DNA of 64,000 nucleotides. It comes from Druceiella hillmani. Its lineage: Eukaryota; Arthropoda; Insecta; Lepidoptera; Hepialidae. Position 1 is the first letter of the stretch; every line of letters begins with the position of its first letter. Location of the stretch: the NCBI GenBank assembly GCA_039881145.1, contig JAYKKI010000064.1, forward strand, positions 4,397,001-4,461,000. The letters run 5' to 3'. Under the pieces are notes generated by a model. The model searched no databases and was not told the DNA's origin. It worked only from the letters and a program-made list of their open reading frames with translations. Of this stretch, positions 34,986 through 45,724 are shown in pieces. Position numbers and translations under genes: made by a program.

Positions 34986-35655
34986 CTGTGCTATCCTGAT
35001 CTTAATGAAGAATATTTGTGCAAGTTGGAACGTCTTCAAAATTTATGTATTCGGTATATCTTCGGCCTCAGAAAATATGATCACATTTCTGAATACAGGT
35101 CACTTCTCAAATGGCTGATGATCCGTGATCGACGCCAACTTTACATACTTACACTTCCTTTTTGACATATTAAAAAATCCATAGCCCAAATTATCTTAGT
35201 GGCAAATTTAAAGATTTGTCTGCTCACGGCCTTGCGCTGCGATCTGAAAGTTCACATATCCTACTTATTCCTAAACATACCTCTACCACTTACGAAAAAT
35301 CCTTCACTGTCCAAGCAGCAAAAATTTGGAATCACCTGGATCCTGACATCAGGAAAATCACGTCTCTAAATATTTTCAAAGATCGAGTGAAAAAGTCCTG
35401 CATCTCCTGAAACCTTTTCCTTTGTGTCCTTGCCCTTGATCCTAAATCATGTCAATATTTTGTTTACTTTTTAAGTTACTTTTGTATTTTTTTTTGTCTA
35501 ATGTGCTATGAAGAATTTTCATTGTAAAATCTCTTACAGTCTACCAACTAAATTTCAATACAAATTGTTATGGTTGACTGGAAGATATTGCTCATGTAGC
35601 AGTAAGTAGCCGCCATATATACTATACATAAAAGTCAATAAATAAATAAATAAGT
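34962..35655 (+). pseudogene. LINE ORF2 C-terminal end and 3' tail
   Basis: 34974-35165 reads DYGDLCYPDLNEEYLCKLER, then LQNLCIRYIFGLRKYDHISE and WLMIRDRRQLYILTLLF: the region after the RT domain in many insect non-LTR retrotransposons. A frameshift near 35170 is followed by LSAHGLALRSESSHILLIPK, then SFTVQAAKIWNHLDPDIRK and NIFKDRVKKS to a stop at 35410. The 3' UTR ends in a taaataaataaataa run at about 35655. 35566-35640 is the same tail carried by the SINE at 23285-23490. The clade is not settled from this part alone. A 5'-truncated, inactive copy. Confidence 0.8.
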
Positions 35656-36049
35656 ACGGTAGCAATATGAAGAAACGATAATAAAATATTTTACTAAAAT
35701 ATTATTACGATGGGAACTCAATAAGATCGTGGACGCCCGCTCTCTTCTGAACCAGAAGTACGTTAGCTCATGGGATAGGCAAATGGAATATTTGAAGTTC
35801 TTTTCCAAATTCCGAGTTGTTTTTCTATTACAGTATAAAAGCATCCGTGTAACTCTACCAGACACAGGAACTTAACTTGAGATCTGTTCCAAAGAGGCTT
35901 TTATATATTTTTATTTGTCTTAATGGACTTGCTATTATATGCTTCTCAAGTAAAGATCCATTGTCTTCATCATTACTCGAAGTAATTTTGATAACATTGG
36001 TAGGTGCATTTACAACACATCGGTATTTGGCGACATCGGTTTCCATATA
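35656..36049. other. unassigned, with one internal duplicate block
   Basis: 35950-36000 (agtaaagatccattgtcttc) recurs at 36462-36515. Minus-strand frames of 63 and 76 codons (35855-36046, 35635-35865) lie in adjacent frames, are cysteine-poor and are not recognised. They could be one decayed transposon gene. Confidence 0.35.
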
Positions 36050-36455
36050 ATTTCAGGAACATGCCACTCCTATCTATTATTTGTACTATGGTACTTCACG
36101 TCAATGTTTGGGTCGTTACTAAGTATATTTGTGTATAGATTCAGTCTTTTACGTCGCGTGGCATTTGAAGAAAAACCGTAAGTTATTTAGTATAAGTTTT
36201 TTCTAAGTTTGTTACGATACCCTGAAAAGTGATATGAAAAATTATTGAATAATTTTACACATTTAATTACTTGAATTAAAAATATCTTAACTAATATAAA
36301 AAATGGGAAAGTGAGTTTGTTATTGTGTTTGTTTGTCTCAAATTCACGCGTTAACTATTACACTTATCTCCATGAAATGGTACACATATGTAGCTTGTAT
36401 TGTGGATATAAAAATTTTTAAAAAGTTTTTAATAGAAATAAAAATTTATTACTAT
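36050..36455. repeat. dispersed repeat, copy 1
   Basis: Matches 38599-39035 over about 400 bp with moderate divergence: ccatataatttcaggaacat, 'tttacgtcgcgt', 'gtgagtttgttattgtgttt' and 'cacacatatgtagcttgta'. Family unknown; no coding. Confidence 0.85.
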
Positions 36456-36639
36456 TTTCAAAGTAAAGATCCATTGTCTTCATCATTACTCAAAGGAATT
36501 TTGATAACATTGCTGGTCAATGGAAAAGAACATTAAAATAAATACAACGATCACTGAACGTAACCGTAAGTTAAGGATGAGCCAGTAACCACCGAATTAT
36601 TGGTAAACAATGTTCGTATTCCTATTCTAACTACAGTTC

Positions 36640-37460
36640 AAACAAATACAAACAAAACATTAACTACCAAACTCGCTATCTAATTGAGTGGATGTTGTCA
36701 CCTTATACAGTAACCAAATGCAATATTGCAACTACTTGTACAAAGCGTGAAGTTATTTTTTTAAGTGGACTAAGAAATATGACATCTTTCTTCAGTTCAC
36801 GCCATTTTGACCCAGTCGTAATTGCCACAAACACATGCAGTATTAGTAGAAATACAAAAAGTTAATTAGATTCTATGATATTATTCTGATTTGTATGTTG
36901 TTGTAAAAATATAATTATTCTAAGCGGCATTAACTTTTTGCTATTCTAACAGAAAGACGGGGAAGGTCTATCGGCTGTTAACCAAAGCACCTATAAAGGA
37001 CCATATCTGCAAAAGACTAGACGCTGTTGAGCAAAACAAAATTCCATAGCTAAGTACGCGGCGAATAAATAAAAACAAAACATTAGGTTAGCAACTAACA
37101 AACCCGCTATCTAATTTGAATGGATGTTGTCATCTTATACAGCAACCGAATGCAATATTGCAACTACTTGTCCAAAGAACGAAAATTATTTTTTTAATTG
37201 TTCTATAAAAATATAGCATATTACTTCCATTCTCCGTGACTCTATCGTAATCACCGCAAGATAAAAATGCAGTACTAATAGAAACAAAATAACTTAATTG
37301 CATTCAGTGACACAATTCCGATATGTTTTATGTAGTAGCGAATAAATAAAAACAAAATATTAGGTTAGCGACTAACAAACCTGCAATCTTAGTTGAATTG
37401 GTATTGTTAGCTTATGTAATGACCAAACATAATATTGTTTCTACTTTTCCAAGACGTTAT
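36640..37460. repeat. degenerate tandem repeat, ~270-bp units
   Basis: Three units start near 36643, 37068 and 37344 with 'aaaacaaaacattaRgttag' type sequence, then ccgctatctaattYgaatgg, gcaatattgcaactacttgt and tgcagtaYtaatagaaa. A segment at about 36905-37065, including 'agcaaaacaaaattccatag', separates units 1 and 2. The third unit is truncated. Confidence 0.8.
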
Positions 37461-38598
37461 TTTCCATTTCGGTATGAGAATATAACATAAATTCTAGTAG
37501 CAAAGACAAACCTGTTTAAATAAATCTTTTTAATTTTTTTCTAAATTAATGTAAGATGAATAATGAGAACCAGTAAACCAATATTTGGATAAATGATGTG
37601 TGGAGGTGAGAAAACATACCTTTACAGACTTGTGCGTTTTCCATCGTTCGCTTTTCCCTATAAACGGAATTCATGAAAATTTTTCATTTCCTTCTCTACG
37701 AACAGAAGATCGGACGCCACGCTTTTTATGTACCCTACCGTTGCCTCGAAGGAGAATATTAGAGAGATCAGAATTCTTCTTCAAATCTGTAGAACCAATA
37801 CTTAGCCATGTCATGGCAGAGGACATCTTCACCCATAATATAATTCACGAAGCAAAAGGACTCTAAGCTCTCTTTCTGGAATTTCCTCGTTTTTTGTTTT
37901 TTTTGCCGACCCTTAGTTGGTAACTGAAAATGAAAGCGAAAGACGTGATCTATGAATATCCCAACAAAAGATAGTTGAAAACTTCTATAACAATCAAGAA
38001 ATTACTGAAAAAAAGTGGCGTATTTATCAGCTGTGAACCAAAATAAAATTGAATGTCATTATTTTTTTAATTTCTCATTTTACCAGTTTGTAAAATATGA
38101 GGTTTTTACAAGTGTTTTTATTTCATACAAAAATCCTCCAATGAAGAGTGGATTGTCATTGGAGGATAGTGTTTCAACCACAAAATAAAGAGTAAACGAG
38201 AAATGAGATGTGAATGTGACGAGCGTGCCACAAGTAAGCGAAGCTCCGCTTACTTTAAAGTAAGCACATCAGTTTGCTTTCTGCAGTGACTCGAGGAGGT
38301 TCTCCGTTATGTTTGCTTGAAGGAAGAAAAATATATCTTACTGTGTCACTGAGCTGAGTAAAAACAAGAATCATATACACAATCTTGCTGAAGGAGTTAT
38401 TTCTTATTAGCAGAGTTATAAAAAATGTTTAAAGTTATTTCAAAATTAATATTGTTAAGCTAACAGTTATTTTATGCACCCCATGTGCAATAGTTTATGC
38501 CAACAAGATAGACAGTACAAGCAAGTAAGCAGCAAGATCCAGTACCGAACGTCGTTTAAGATTACGAGCGGAGGTAGGAGTGTGCTATGAAATGTAAT
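37461..38598. other. unassigned DNA
   Basis: An 88-codon plus-strand frame (37600-37866) has no motif that I know. A hairpin with 8-bp arms (38233-38240 and 38247-38254, agtaagcg) overlaps repeated agtaagc motifs. Nothing else is supported. Confidence 0.4.
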
Positions 38599-39035
38599 TG
38601 GTTCCATATAATTTCAGGAACATGCCACTTTTTTCTGTTATTTGTTCTGTGTTACTTCATGTCAATTTTTGACTTGTTACTAAGTGTATTTGTGCCTAAA
38701 TTCAGCCTTTTACGTCGCGTAACGTTTGTAGAAAAGCCGTAAGTTATTTACTGTAAGTTTTTTTCCAGGTCTGTTACCCTGAAAAGTGCTATGAAAACTT
38801 ATATTGAATTATTACAATATTTAATTACCTGAAGTAGTACACCAAAAACCAAATACTAATTTTAACTAATATAAAACATGGAAAAGTGAGTTTGTTATTG
38901 TGTTTGTTTGTCTCAAATTCATGCTGTAAATATTAAATTTGTCTCTAGGAAATGACACACATATGTAGCTTGTAATATGGATATAAAAATAGAATAGTTT
39001 TTAATAAAAATAAAAATTGATTAATATTTTTATTA
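38599..39035. repeat. dispersed repeat, copy 2
   Basis: Partner of 36050-36455. It ends close to a mariner remnant, but the mariner sequence is not present beside copy 1, so the two are probably unrelated neighbours. Confidence 0.85.
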
Positions 39036-39101
39036 TTAAAAATATCACTCAATTAGGAACAAGAGCGTGAACATTGGTATGCGTGTCTTAATTTCACAAT
39101 A

Positions 39102-39338
39102 ATGGATTATTTGTTACGAAAACGACTTTCACTTGAATGGAATATGCTGCTTCACCCACCATACTCTCCAGATGATTCGCCATCTAATTACCATCTGTTT
39201 CGCTCTCTTTCTAATTATAATTTACGTGATAGAAAATTTAAAGACGAAAGAAATATCAAAATCGAACTTCACCAGTTTTTCAGTCAAAGGCCCAAAGATT
39301 TTTACAAGATTTTTTCTCTGGAGATATACTACCTTTAA
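39102..39338 (+). pseudogene. mariner-type transposase C-terminal fragment
   Basis: The 78-codon frame contains LLHPPYSPDDSPSNYHLFRS followed by RKFKDERNIKIELHQFFSQR and PKDFYKI. In mariner transposases the block is HPPYSPDLAPSDYHLF, then a kkFdneeelk...FF..kp.eFy segment, so the order and spacing fit. The third catalytic aspartate of the DD34D triad lies at the D of SDY; here it is N (SNY). The first two catalytic residues are absent. It is inactive and truncated at the 5' side. The initiator at 39102 is simply the first Met of the open frame. Confidence 0.85.
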
Positions 39339-39479
39339 TATTTTTGAGATCCCTGTGGTTAACTCTATCAAATGATATCCACACTATATTAAAAATATAT
39401 ATAGCAATAAATTTACACCCTCCTTTTACTTACCAACCTCCCTTAAAATTTCCATATAAATTTTTGTGAACGTATCTAC

Positions 39480-39660
39480 TGAGATATATGCGGCCACTTG
39501 TTATGTTTCACTATGCCAAATTTGAAGTTTCTACTTCAAGCGATTTTTGAGAAAATAACTGTAACACATAAACATACCTACAGACAGACGGTCAGTAATG
39601 TGAATGATCTTACAAGGATCCCATTTTTCTTTTTTGAGATACGGAACCCCAAAAATACAA
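39480..39660 (+). repeat. dispersed insect repeat fragment
   Basis: Contains 'ccaaatttgaagtttctact', 'caagcgatttttgagaaaa', 'cagacagacggtca' and 'ttttgagatacggaacccc'. I recall this order from very common moth and butterfly dispersed repeats. A related piece lies at 33030-33130, and an opposite-strand relative at 49520-49740. The frames at 39498-39816 are not considered genes. Confidence 0.5.
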
Positions 39661-39865
39661 AAAAATGCAAAAATTATCCTACTAAATACCATGACATGGC
39701 AAATAATTTACCCCAATAATGACAAAAATAAAGGAGAGGACCAGGATTTAGGATGGAAAACCAGGGAGCGAACGATGGGTGGCTTACGGATGGGATTTAC
39801 GAAAGGAATTTTTTAAAGCGCTTAAAAGCTTGATATTAATAATATTTTTTTGGAGTTGAACCACA

Positions 39866-40413
39866 ATTTCTTCGCTTTTTCGAAGTAAGCTGGTGAATGC
39901 GTGACTAGAGCGTTACGAAAACTGTGATCGGTCGAGACTAACAGAAGTTGAGAGGGAGATATAAGTTAGTGAAGACAGACAGAAAGAGAGAGTTATGTTT
40001 CGTATATTACTGTAGGGACAAGAGAGAGAGGTGCGAGCACACATTTTCTTTCTCTCTTTCTCTCATAGCCAGTTATGTTTCGTATATCTAAGACATAGTG
40101 CAAGCCTATTGTCTGTATCACACTGTAGAAGCAAGAGAGAGTAATGCGCGCGCACATTTTCTTTCTCTCTTCCTCTCATAGCCAGTGCATGAAATATACA
40201 TATATGTGAGTTTGCTAGCGTTACGCGAACGGTGATTTTTTTATTATTTTGTAATTTTATTTCGTTCTTGAATAACTTTATAAATTATTATTTTGTTCAA
40301 TACATTAAATATTCTACGTTTAAAGTGAATAAAATTGTAAATTCATTTTAAAGTTCATATTTTGGAAATTTTAAGTTTTACTTCAGTCGTGTGGTCTAAA
40401 GCACACTCGTTTT
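39866..40413. mobile_element. MITE family copy 2 (~548 bp)
   Basis: Aligned with copy 1 (25686-26303) over nearly its full length, including the internal duplicated caagagagag unit, gcgttacgcgaacggtgatt and the right end ttttacttcagtcgtgtggt. The left end is altered (ttcttcgctttttcgaag in place of the gaagtaaaacttc end). It lacks the AT expansion. Confidence 0.85.
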
Positions 40414-41379
40414 TTTTATTAATCAGAATATTAATCAAAATAAAATAACAACGATCAGTTTACATGAGGTCAAATTATAATTTAATAAACATACTAACAG
40501 ATAAATGCCTTTTGTACTTATATATGCAGATCTATCTTGAACAAATGTTCTTCAGATTAAAAACATGTACTTTTTTCGATGATGAAGAACAGTACATCTC
40601 TACTCTAATTTATCTTTTTCGCATACACATCAGTATTTTACTTAATTTCAAATGTCAATCAATTTTTATGCCTTCATTGGGGTTATAAACTTTTTCCGAC
40701 ACAATCCTTCTCGGCATCCATTCTGCTGTCATTCCAAACGTCCACCTTTCTAAATTCCAATGTAAAACCGCTTCTAAATTCCAATATGGCATTCTACCGA
40801 ATAACCTCATTTTGAAGCCAAACCACGTAAACGTTTCTCGTTGGCATTCTGTAATGATTTCATTAGCACGGTATTCGATTTTGTTTTGTCATTCTTTGAA
40901 AATAAAACTATTTCGCGTTTAAAACTTAATTACTTATAGGTAGTTCCAAAGCGTGTCGCCGACATATCACGTTATTTTAACGCCATCTATCGCAAAATCT
41001 ATTTAAGTATTGATAAAAACATTTCCAACGACAGAATTAAAGAAATTATCATATGCGATAGAAAGTTCAATGATATTGTTTCGTGTGTACATTAAATTGC
41101 AGGGATTGTTTGGGTTTTTTATTAAACAAATTAAATATTTAATTGTAACTTTGAGATTAATGAATAATTTCTTGGATGTAACACGATATTAAGTAAAAGA
41201 GTAACTATAATTTAAGAATTATATCCAAAACTATTTAGTTTAGAATGTTATCTAAAATAATTTGTTGTTGCATTATAATTGAAAATATCTGCATTATTTT
41301 TCTAATTCAGACTTTTTATAAAGCATAATAGCATATATTTAACTTGAAGTTTAAACCCAAAAGTTAACATTTACAATGC

Positions 41380-41380
<1 letters not shown>
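40414..41380. other. unassigned AT-rich DNA
   Basis: A minus-strand frame of about 75 codons (about 40655-40893) gives an aromatic-rich stretch (MPYWNLEAVLHWNLERWTF), but this reflects a short internal duplication of 'tctaaattccaat'. Not called. Confidence 0.4.

Positions 41381-41442
<62 letters not shown>
41381..41442. repeat. (TA)n microsatellite
   Basis: About 31 TA units. A 97-codon frame begins within it (41380-41673) and has no domain. Confidence 0.95.
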
Positions 41443-41444
<2 letters not shown>

Positions 41445-41689
41445 TAGAAATTCTGGAGTAGCAACGTCGCGTTTCATAGACAAACACGAAAAATATGAGG
41501 TTGGTTGTGAACATAAATTCACATCTGTCACATCACATGGTGTCTTTAGAACAATGTTACAATTTATATTATTTTTTTACTTGTATCTGTTCTTCTTAAT
41601 TTTTTTTTCTTTTTTTCCAATTATGAAAGAACGTGAGTTGTATATGAAAACAATATCAACAAGTAATGGTTGATTCAAAGTTTCCTAAA

Positions 41690-41890
41690 AATTTTGGAAA
41701 AATGTCGCAATTCCCTATAAAATATTCTAATAACAAAAGAGATTATTACTGGAAAGCATATTTCTTAATTTTATTTTATTCAAAAATTATCTTCAATGCA
41801 TAAAGCAATAAATTAAATAATATTTCTCCTCAATAGTTTCGAATTCACAAATTTAATTTTGCGTAGAAATTTTCTTTGAAATAATTACAA
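41690..41890. repeat. diverged 216-bp satellite unit (first)
   Basis: Begins gcaattccctataaaatatt and follows the later 216-bp unit order (aaagcatatttcttaatttt, aaattatcttcaatgcataa, agtttcgaattcac) with many differences and a gap. It lies left of the 68-bp array. Confidence 0.85.
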
Positions 41891-41896
41891 GCACTA

Positions 41897-42520
41897 TCGA
41901 ATTGCAAAAACTGACTTGCCGAAATATTACCTTTTTTTAAGTTATACCAAAATTAAATTTAAGTCGAAGTTCCAAAAACTGACTTACCGAAATGTTACCT
42001 TTTCTTAGATTATACCAAAATTAAATTTAAGTCGAAGTTCCAAAAACTGACTTACCGAAATGTTACCTTTTTTTAGGTTATACTAAAGTTAAACTTAGGT
42101 CGAAGTTCCAAAAACTGATTTACCGAAATGTTACCTTTTTTTAGGTTATACCAAAGTTAAACTTATGTCGAAGTTCCAAAACCTGATTTGCCGAAATGTT
42201 ACCTTTTCTTAGATTATATCAAAGTTAAACTTAGATCGAAGTTCCAAAAACTGACTTGCCGAAATGTTATCTTTCCTTAGGTTATACCAAACTTAAATTT
42301 AGATCGAAGTTCCAAAAACTGACTTGCTGAAATGTTACCTTTTCTTAGGTTATACCCAAGTTAAACTTAGGTCGAAGTTCCAAAACCTGACTTAATAAAA
42401 TATTACCTTTTTCCGGTTATGCCAAAGTTAAACTTAGGTCGAATTTCCAAAACCGGATTTGCCGAAATATTACCTTTTTAGGTTATACCAAAGTTAAACT
42501 TAGGTCGAGATCGGAGTAGT
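41897..42520. repeat. 68-bp tandem array
   Basis: About nine units with cgaagttccaaaaactgact, taccgaaatgttacctttt and ttataccaaagttaaactta. Divergence is moderate. The last units shorten, and the array leads into the tail at 42500-42710. Confidence 0.92.
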
Positions 42521-42914
42521 GTTTAAAAGATAAAGTTATGACGAACTTGCTGTATTCTGAGTTAATTCCTAGCATTTTATCTATTTTCCATTTTGTGCAA
42601 GGTATCATTTTCTAATCCAAGTTTATTAGTACACTGTTACTACACTGTACACTGTTAATACACTGTTATTAGTACACTGTAATATTAATTTTATCCTTAA
42701 TCGTTCAAAAATGTCCCAATTCCCTTTAAAATATTCTAACAACAAAAGATAATATTACTAGAAAGCATACTTACAATTTTATTGTATTCAAAAATGATCT
42801 CCAATGTATAATGCAATACTCTTGCTGCAGCTCAAGGCACTAAATTAGATAATATTTCCTTTCGATAACTAAATTAATTTTATACTGACATTTCTCTAAA
42901 ATAATTATACATAT
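42521..42914. repeat. linker tail plus diverged 216-bp unit
   Basis: 42500-42710 (aagttatgacgaacttgctg, tccaagtttattagtacact) resembles 44485-44645. 42716-42914 is a 216-type unit with more changes than the homogeneous block after it. A small tacactgtta repeat lies at 42630-42680. Confidence 0.85.
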
Positions 42915-44394
42915 CTCTACTCCCTATAAAATATTCTAACAACAAAAAGAACGTTACTTGAAAGCATACATCACAATTTTATTTCATTCAAAAATTATCT
43001 TCAATGTATAATGCAATACTCTCGCTGCAGCTCAAGGCACTAAATTAAATAGATAATATTTCCTCCCGACAGTTTCGATTTCACGAATTTAATTTTATGC
43101 AGACATTTTCTCTAAAATAATTATACATATCTCTATTCCCTATAAAATATTCTAACAACAAAAAGAACGTTACTTGAAAGCATACTTCACAATTTTATTT
43201 CATTCAAAAATTATCTTCAATGTATAATGCAATACTCTCGCTGCAGCTCAAGGCACTAAATTAAATAGATAATATTTCCTCTCGACAGTTTCGATTTCAC
43301 GAATTTAATTTTATGCAGACATTTTCTCTAAAATAATTATACATATCTCTATTCCCTATAAAATATTCTAACAACAAAAAGAACGTTACTTGAAAGCATA
43401 CTTCACAATTTTATTTCATTCAAAAATTATCTTCAATGTATAATGCAATACTCTCGCTGCAGCTCAAGGCACTAAATTAAATAGATAATATTTCCTCTCG
43501 ACAGTTTCGATTTCACGAATTTAATTTTATGCAGACATTTTCTCTAAAATAATTATACATATCTCTATTCCCTATAAAATATTCTAACAACAAAAAGAAC
43601 GTTACTTGAAAGCATACTTCACAATTTTATTTCATTCAAAAATTATCTTCAATGTATAATGCAATACTCTCGCTGCAGCTCAAGGCACTAAATTAAATAG
43701 ATAATATTTCCTCTCGACAGTTTCGATTTCACGAATTTAATTTTATGCAGACATTTTCTCTAAAATAATTATACATATCTCTATTCCCTATAAAATATTC
43801 TAACAACAAAAAGAACGTTACTTGAAAGCATACTTCACAATTTTATTTCATTCAAAAATTATCTTCAATGTATAATGCAATACTCTCGCTGCAGCTCAAG
43901 GCACTAAATTAAATAGATAATATTTCCTCTCGACAGTTTCGATTTCACGAATTTAATTTTATGCAGACATTTTCTCTAAAATAATTATACATATCTCTAT
44001 TCCCTATAAAATATTCTAACAACAAAAAGAACGTTACTTGAAAGCATACTTCACAATTTTATTTCATTCAAAAATTATCTTCAATGTATAATGCAATACT
44101 CTCGCTGCAGCTCAAGGCACTAAATTAAATAGATAATATTTCCTCTCGACAGTTTCGATTTCACGAATTTAATTTTATGCAGACATTTTCTCTAAAATAA
44201 TTATACATATCTCTATTCCCTATAAAATATTCTAACAACAAAAAGAACGTTACTTGAAAGCATACTTCACAATTTTATTTCATTCAAAAATTATCTTCAA
44301 TGTATAATGCAATACTCTCGCTGCAGCTCAAGGCACGAAATTAAATAGATAATATTTCCTCTCGACAGTTTCGATTTCACGAATTTAATTTTAT
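42915..44394. repeat. homogeneous 216-bp satellite
   Basis: Seven units. The string attccctataaaatattc begins at 43135, 43351, 43567, 43783, 43999 and 44215 (exactly 216 bp apart), with a first slightly changed unit from about 42919. Units from 43135 onward are nearly identical, implying very recent amplification. The last unit is cut at about 44394 within 'ttttatg' and continues into the linker. Each unit has a ctgcagctcaaggcac block. No coding. Confidence 0.97.
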
Positions 44395-44650
44395 GTGCAA
44401 AAACTGATGTGCTATTATATGTGGGTATTTACCAAAATGTCAGTTATTTTTTGGTTATACCAAAGTTATACTTAGGTCAAGGTCGAAATAGTGTTCGATA
44501 GATGAAGTTATGACGAGCTTGTCGTATACTGAGGTTATTTGTAGTCATTTTATCTTATCTCCAATTCGTGCAATGTATAATTGTCTCTTCCAAGTTTATT
44601 AGTAACAGTGTTAATATATACTTTCTCCTTAATCATTCTAGACGATGCTT
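44395..44650. repeat. linker segment, second copy
   Basis: Starts like the middle of a 68-bp unit (aaaaactgatgtgctatta), then 'ggttataccaaagttatact' and a tail matching 42500-42700. So the arrangement 68-type, tail, 216-type is itself repeated at a higher level. Confidence 0.8.
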
Positions 44651-45724
44651 CATGTTTTAATTTCTCCCTATAAGTTTGTAATTATAGCCACGTGAGTGAA
44701 ACCACGGGTGAATGGTAGTGGCATATATGTAAATATAAGTAAAACTCACCCCAGAAGGCGCCTATATACACTTAGGTTGAAAAGGAAAGTTTAACCTATA
44801 ACTTTTTCAACCTATGGGAGCCTTCTAGGGTAGGGTTTTTGAAAAATATCGATGTGTTGATATATCAATATTTTTTGTTCGCTATTTCGATATTCGATAT
44901 ATATAGATATTTTTTGTTCGGTATATCGATATTTTCTGGTGATATTAAATATTTCGATATATCGATGTATCGATATAAAATATTAAGTATCGGAAATGTA
45001 TCAAAATTGATATTTTTTACAATGGCGACATTAGATTACTGATGTCCTGTCGCAACCGATTAAAAACTATTGAAATTTAAAGCTTTACAAGAATGGAGCG
45101 AATGAAGGAAAAAATCGTATTTGTCTATGATTTTCCTTACTTATGTGTGTGAATATAAAAAAAACATAACCTCAAAGCTTCAAGCTGAATGCTCACTCTG
45201 CACTCAAGTTACTCAAAGTAATTTATGATTGCATTCAATTATATTGCAGTGAGTGAAGTGAATTTAAGTATTTTATATATCATGTCTAGTGCTGCATGGC
45301 ACTTTTTCAAATAAATAAACAAAGAAAACAAGCCGTAATATAACAAATTTAGTGACACATTTAAGCAATAAGCATCATCATGCGTTTTTGCAACTCAAAA
45401 ATACAAAATATATTTATTAGAAATAATGTTATTAATTAGTATTTATTTAGTCATCTGAGATTGTAATGAGCTAAACTAGATCAAATACACAATATTTTTT
45501 AGAACGCCAATATTATATTTAAGTCGTATCGACATACCGATATTTTTTTTCGATATATCAAAAACGATATCGATACTATATATATCAATACTTTTTGGCA
45601 CTTCCGACATCCCTATTCTAGGGTGAGTTTTACTCAAATTTAACATATTTATTTGTCACTACCTTTCATCGGTGGTTTCGCTCGCATTGCTATAGTTACA
45701 AAATTGGGGAGAAATTAAAACATT
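44651..45724. mobile_element. palindromic MITE split by a nested hAT-type MITE
   Basis: Left half 44651-44830 and right half 45616-45724 are diverged inverted copies: atgttttaatttctcc, gaaaccac.ggtgaa.ggtagtg and gtaaaactcacc on the left, mirrored on the right. Removing 44831-45615 and one copy of TTCTAGGG restores a continuous palindromic element of about 280 bp. The inner stem includes an aggttgaaaa / ttttcaacct pair (44774-44812). Confidence 0.85.
44831..45615. mobile_element. hAT-type MITE with 8-bp TSD
   Basis: Flanked by the direct 8-mer TTCTAGGG (44823-44830 and 45616-45623). It starts TAGGG and ends CCCTA, with looser subterminal similarity in ATATCGAT-rich sequence near both ends. 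An 8-bp target duplication and short ends are characteristic of hAT elements. Its 785 bp contain no transposase. Minor open frames (44839-45042) come from the AT-rich ATCGATAT repeats. Confidence 0.85.

Noticed and set aside
37600..37866. 88-codon plus-strand frame
   Set aside because: No recognised domain, splice signal or repeat relation; could be real but unsupported.
40655..40893. Aromatic-rich minus-strand frame of about 75 codons
   Set aside because: The pattern comes from a short internal duplication (tctaaattccaat) and has no start or splice context.
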